Source: an uncultured Aquimarina sp. (GTDB taxonomy: Bacteria; Bacteroidota; Bacteroidia; Flavobacteriales; Flavobacteriaceae). From it: 64,000 bases of DNA. The translations under genes were made by a program, and so were the position numbers. The stretch is from NCBI RefSeq assembly GCF_947496855.1, contig NZ_CANMED010000007.1, positions 62,001-126,000 of the forward strand, in the 5' to 3' direction. Position 1 is the first letter of the stretch, and each line of letters begins with the position of its first letter. Shown piece by piece: positions 61,846 to 64,000 of this stretch. The notes beneath the pieces are model-generated. The model did no database searches, was not told the DNA's origin, and saw only the letters and a program-made list of their open reading frames with translations.

Positions 61846-62349
61846 TCATTTCACCATACGATCCCAAGCAATTTTTAACCCTAGCAATAATGCTAAGAAG
61901 AACACTATTAAGTATTGAAATCTTCCTACGAAGAAGACTCCAAAAAACATTCTTTGTAAAATATAGGTAATGATAAAAGTAATCATGATCATGATAAAAA
62001 GACCTGATAACTTTCCAAAACCTGGTATTCGGGACATAGGCACTGTCTTATTGATAATAACCAAAGTAATAATCATGGATATTAATGGTACAAAATATGT
62101 TACCAAATCTAACTGAAGTAGATTTGTTTTTAGAAAGAAAAAACTGTACAATAATAAAACCAAGGCTAGTAATCCTGGTATGGTAACCGCATAAATTAAA
62201 ATTCCGTAGAAATAATTAATAGGAGGTTTAAAATTTGACTGTTTTACATAAAGCAAACCTATTAAGGAACATGCTATAATTACTGCGAAATACCCTAGTA
62301 TTAGATTAGGGTTCTTTCCAAACCAATTGATAAAATCTTGTACTGTCAT
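61846..62349 (-). CDS. membrane protein with four to five helices
   Basis: A 167-residue membrane protein (helices near 15-35, 45-70, 80-100, 112-130, 140-160). No family recognised. It is upstream of the ABC/OmpA operon on the same strand with a 128-bp gap and its own promoter, so it is at most loosely linked. Confidence 0.65.
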   Translation of the reverse strand: MTVQDFINWFGKNPNLILGYFAVIIACSLIGLLYVKQSNFKPPINYFYGILIYAVTIPGLLALVLLLYSFFFLKTNLLQLDLVTYFVPLISMIITLVIINKTVPMSRIPGFGKLSGLFIMIMITFIITYILQRMFFGVFFVGRFQYLIVFFLALLLGLKIAWDRMVK

Positions 62350-62363
62350 TGTAGATAAAAGTA

Positions 62364-62371
62364 CAAATATA
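62364..62371 (-). promoter_or_regulatory. promoter -7 element of the membrane protein gene
   Basis: Minus-strand TATATTTG fits TAnnTTTG, 15 bp from the start codon at 62349. Confidence 0.45.
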
Positions 62372-62484
62372 GTTTTATATAATACTATATATTATTGACA
62401 GAAAAATCACCTAAAATGATTCTAAACTAGCTTTATAATCCTAAAAAACATATTCAAAATTTGGATTATGCCATTAGATTATCC

Positions 62485-62686
62485 AATATTTGTATAATAA
62501 ATGACAAAAAATAGACTACATATTATGCCGAAACCACTGTTTAGTCAGTGTGATTACCGATGGATAGAAGTATCTGGAACCGGTAAACGGACGTTATGTA
62601 CCTATTTTTGACTATTATTTTGATATGATTTAAAGATAAAAAATAGATATAGTACAAGCGTCCAAGAAATTGGACGCTTTTTTTTA
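62485..62686 (+). promoter_or_regulatory. short-ORF/terminator module 3 (attenuator-like)
   Basis: Promoter AATATTTG (62485-62492) with TTTG 21 bp upstream, in a context similar to module 1. A 28-codon ORF (62525-62611) is followed by the terminator AAGCGTCCAA-GAAA-TTGGACGCTT (62656-62679) and T run, almost the same stem as in module 1. GGACG at the ORF's end (62590 region) can pair with CGTCC of the terminator arm. Confidence 0.55.
62525..62611 (+). CDS. putative 28-residue leader peptide, module 3
   Basis: Begins MPKPLFSQCDYRWIEV. No similarity to the peptide of module 1 in spite of the shared terminator, as expected if only translation and not the product matters. An early CACTG/CAGTG hairpin lies within the ORF. 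Confidence 0.3.
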   Translation: MPKPLFSQCDYRWIEVSGTGKRTLCTYF

Positions 62687-62892
62687 TTAAAAATTTTTGA
62701 AAAAATGTTTAAAAGTTAATTAGCACATAAAGAATAGTATTTGGAAAGTAAGCATCAGAGAGACAGACGATTGCAAAAAAATCCAATATCCGTTGAAAAA
62801 CGGACGGAAATCCCTATGCCTAAAATCAAACATAACTATCTGATTATCAATAAAATAAAATGTAAAAACATTTGGAGATTAAAAAAAAGTTT

Positions 62893-63140
62893 TGATCTTT
62901 GCATCGCAATCACAACGAAACAAAATCAATAGTGATTAAATTATTACAACAATAAAAAAATTAAGAATGATGCCGAATAGTTTACAACATAGTTTAACCC
63001 GCCTCTTTAACAAACAAGGGGAATATTGTTCCGATTGGAATATACATGGTGTCTATTATATAGAAAGGAAGCGTATGCGATTATAAACCGACATACAACA
63101 ACAAGATATATAAAGGCGCCCGAATAAGGCGCCTTTTTTT
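62893..63140 (+). promoter_or_regulatory. short-ORF/terminator module 4 (attenuator-like)
   Basis: Promoter GATCTTTG (62893-62900) with TTTG 18 bp upstream, followed by CATCGCAAT; upstream DNA resembles module 2 (shared CTGATtATCAATAAAATAAA-type block). A 38-codon ORF (62970-63086) precedes the terminator AAAGGCGCC/GGCGCCTTT (63112-63136) and T run. CGCCT in the ORF (about 63001) can pair with AGGCG in the terminator arm. The tRNA array begins 36 bp after this terminator, so read-through would feed it. Confidence 0.55.
62970..63086 (+). CDS. putative 38-residue leader peptide, module 4
   Basis: Begins MPNSLQHSLTRLF and ends with the basic ERKRMRL. An extra ATG directly before (62967) could be the start. 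No relatives known; kept for its position between promoter and terminator. Confidence 0.3.
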   Translation: MPNSLQHSLTRLFNKQGEYCSDWNIHGVYYIERKRMRL

Positions 63141-63176
63141 ATTTACATAGTTCATTGACATACTGAAAACCAAAAT

Positions 63177-63249
63177 TGACACGTAGCTTAACTGGAAAAG
63201 CACTCGACTTTTAATCGAGGTGATGTGGGTTCAAATCCCTCTGTGTCAA
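63177..63249 (+). tRNA. tRNA-Lys(TTT), diverged
   Basis: Acceptor TGACACG/TGTGTCA, D arm GCTT/AAGC, anticodon stem CTCGA/TCGAG with loop CTTTTAA (anticodon TTT), 5-nt variable loop, T arm GTGGG-TTCAAAT-CCCTC with one T-T mismatch, discriminator A. No CCA encoded. First tRNA of the array. Confidence 0.8.
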
Positions 63250-63255
63250 CTTTAA

Positions 63256-63342
63256 GGAGAATAGGCAAATATTGGTTTGTTGCGCTTGTCTGCTAAACAA
63301 GTCTGCATAATTGCAGTGAAGGTTCAATTCCTTTGTTCTCCG
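63256..63342 (+). tRNA. tRNA-Ser(GCT)
   Basis: Acceptor GGAGAAT/GTTCTCC, anticodon stem CTTGT/ACAAG with loop CTGCTAA (GCT), long variable arm CTGCA/TGCAG, T arm GAAGG-TTCAATT-CCTTT, discriminator G as required for Ser. No CCA encoded. Confidence 0.85.
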
Positions 63343-63349
63343 CACTATT

Positions 63350-63425
63350 GATACTGTTAGGGTAATGGTCACTTACTAATAAGCTGTTAAATCTCAAGAT
63401 GTAAGTTCAAGTCTTACTGGTATCG
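63350..63425 (+). tRNA. degenerate tRNA-like gene, isotype uncertain (Asn GTT possible)
   Basis: 76 nt with good acceptor (GATACTG/TGGTATC) and T arm (GTAAG-TTCAAGT-CTTAC), but no normal anticodon stem. A CTGTTAA stretch (63384-63390) would give GTT (Asn) if it were the loop, yet its flanks do not pair. Possibly a decayed or structurally unusual tRNA. Confidence 0.5.
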
Positions 63426-63430
63426 CAAAA

Positions 63431-63503
63431 GACAAGGTGGCTGAATGGCAAAGGCAACAGACTGCAAATCTGTTTTTTATGAGTTCGAATCTCATTCTTG
63501 TCT
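63431..63503 (+). tRNA. tRNA-Cys(GCA)
   Basis: Acceptor GACAAGG/TCTTGTC, anticodon stem ACAGA/TCTGT with loop CTGCAAA (GCA), T arm ATGAG-TTCGAAT-CTCAT, discriminator T as in Cys tRNAs. Confidence 0.85.
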
Positions 63504-63595
63504 CAATGATGGAAATAGTATCAAATTTATTTTGAATGCTATGAAATCCACTTTGCAACTTAATGAGAAAGCGTAGCAATCTCATTCTTGTCTCA
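63488..63595 (+). repeat. duplicated 3' end of tRNA-Cys
   Basis: An 18-bp block (AATCTCATTCTTGTCTCA) at 63488-63505 recurs at 63578-63595. The copy is also preceded by ATGAG, so its T stem is preserved but the loop is 13 nt long. The DNA between has no tRNA body. Could be a partial duplication or an old recombination scar. Confidence 0.7.
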
Positions 63596-63600
63596 TAAAA

Positions 63601-63734
63601 GGGAATTCGCTGGAGCTGGAGAGCCAGGACAGTCTGAAATGAGGAATCGAATTCAACGAATCCAAAATGAAATGACAGCCTTTGAGTTAAAAACTGTTGC
63701 GAAAGCTGAATAGGTTCGAATCCTATAACTCCCA
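63601..63734 (+). tRNA. tRNA-like gene with about 52-nt insertion in the anticodon loop
   Basis: Acceptor GGGAATT/AACTCCC (one mismatch), D arm CTGG/CCAG, anticodon stem ACAGT (63629-63633)/ACTGT (63693-63697), short class II-like variable arm with GC-GAAA-GC, T arm ATAGG-TTCGAAT-CCTAT, discriminator A. The loop is 59 nt (63634-63692) and starts CTGAAAT. The insertion shares TTCAACGAATCCAAAA and GAGTTAAAA with that of the last tRNA. Isotype unclear (GAA/Phe or a Ser/Leu type). Confidence 0.6.
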
Positions 63735-63754
63735 CTGAACATTCATAATTAAAA

Positions 63755-63827
63755 AGTATCGTAGCACAATGGCTAGTGCACCCGACTGTCTCTCGGAAGG
63801 TCGCGGGTTCGAATCCCGTCGGTACTG
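63755..63827 (+). tRNA. tRNA-Asp(GTC)
   Basis: Acceptor AGTATCG/CGGTACT, D arm GCAC/GTGC, anticodon stem CCCGA/TCGGA (first pair C-A) with loop CTGTCTC (GTC), T arm GCGGG-TTCGAAT-CCCGT, discriminator G as for Asp. Confidence 0.8.
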
Positions 63828-63835
63828 CTAAAAAC

Positions 63836-63972
63836 GGAAGAGCAAGCCAATAGGTGGTGGCCGCAGTCTTGAAATAAGCTTGCGATTCAACGAATCCAAA
63901 AGGGAATAGCAAACAAGAGTTAAAACTGTTAGGAGCTAATGACTCGTGTGGGTTCGATTCCCACTTCTTCCG
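63836..63972 (+). tRNA. tRNA-Ser(TGA) with a 50-nt insertion in the anticodon loop
   Basis: Acceptor GGAAGAG/TTCTTCC, D stem GCC/GGC, anticodon stem GCAGT (63863-63867)/ACTGT (63925-63929), variable arm GAG/CTC, T arm GTGGG-TTCGATT-CCCAC, discriminator G. The loop begins CTTGAAA, a complete normal Ser loop, and then continues for 50 nt (about 63875-63924), which holds the hairpin GATTC-AAC-GAATC. Without the insertion the gene would be 87 nt, right for tRNA-Ser. CTTG at the loop start can pair with CAAG (63914-63917). The sequence after 63980 looks like the start of another tRNA cut by the window end. Confidence 0.7.
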
Positions 63973-64000
63973 CTATACATCTGGGAAGATAACGGTGGTT

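Noticed and set aside
62741..62932. 63-codon plus-strand frame
   Set aside because: It runs across the promoter and the conserved upstream block shared with module 2; composition is random Lys/Ile/Asn.
63394..63912. 172-codon open frame on the minus strand with GFEPATF-type motifs
   Set aside because: It is antisense to the tRNA array. GFEP-like peptides are a well-known artefact of translating tRNA T arms backwards.

Overview
The window looks like chromosome from a marine Flavobacteriaceae member (Bacteroidota); an Aquimarina-like genus is only a guess. The support is AT-rich DNA, promoters of the Bacteroidota type (TTTG about 20 bp upstream of TAnnTTTG), few Shine-Dalgarno sites, a TonB-dependent receptor, SpII lipoproteins, TTG starts and dispersed REP-like hairpins of the CTGAGCTTGTCGAAG type. 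No phage structural genes, transposases or CRISPR arrays were seen.

Layout. 0-2 kb: two hypothetical genes and ssb. 2-7.4 kb: three Crp/Fnr paralogs, all with TTG starts, with the decayed C-terminus of a class III cyclase between the second and third, followed by a coupled membrane/FG-GAP operon. 7.4-11 kb: a metallophosphoesterase-barrel protein. 11-19.3 kb: a tight nine-gene operon with two separate Rieske fusions (to a glutamate-synthase-like domain and to a ThDP enzyme), a YHS gene broken by TAG, a K+ channel, a cation/proton antiporter and a PycTM/DUF5706 membrane protein.

19.3-34 kb: an apparent WYL-controlled RNA-repair regulon. A WYL regulator gene and three downstream units share a 19-bp inverted repeat (TACGCA-N7-TGCGTA or close variants), and in all four cases the TTTG of the -7 element starts exactly 14 bp after the operator's last base. 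The units encode a tRNA-like RNA with a 51-nt anticodon-loop insertion plus a zinc/TerD-like protein, two RlaP-type nucleotidyltransferases, and an RtcB RNA ligase. 34-39 kb: an aldose epimerase, a DUF2064 protein and an Oar-like TonB receptor.

39.2-45 kb: two short-ORF/terminator modules that resemble attenuators, then a second repair operon: basic protein, RtcB2, PrfH, TPR protein, nucleotidyltransferase and DEDDh exonuclease. 45-51 kb: DUF547, an outer-membrane protein, a di-haem peroxidase, a methyltransferase and a hypothetical gene. 51-62.3 kb (minus strand): a possible envelope stress system with a 2OG-Fe dioxygenase, a UPF1-like helicase-nuclease, a TerB-AAA+ ATPase, an ABC importer whose binding protein is fused to OmpA, and coiled-coil membrane proteins. 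62.5-63.1 kb: a second pair of short-ORF/terminator modules related to the 39-kb pair. 63.2-64 kb: a dense, odd tRNA array, two members of which carry about 50-nt insertions in the anticodon loop; the array runs off the end.

Working picture (inference): the window centres on repair and replacement of damaged RNA. RtcB and RlaP would mend ends, PrfH would rescue damaged ribosomes, a WYL sensor would switch on one branch, translation-sensitive leaders might switch on the other, and unusual tRNAs might be substrates, decoys or replacements.
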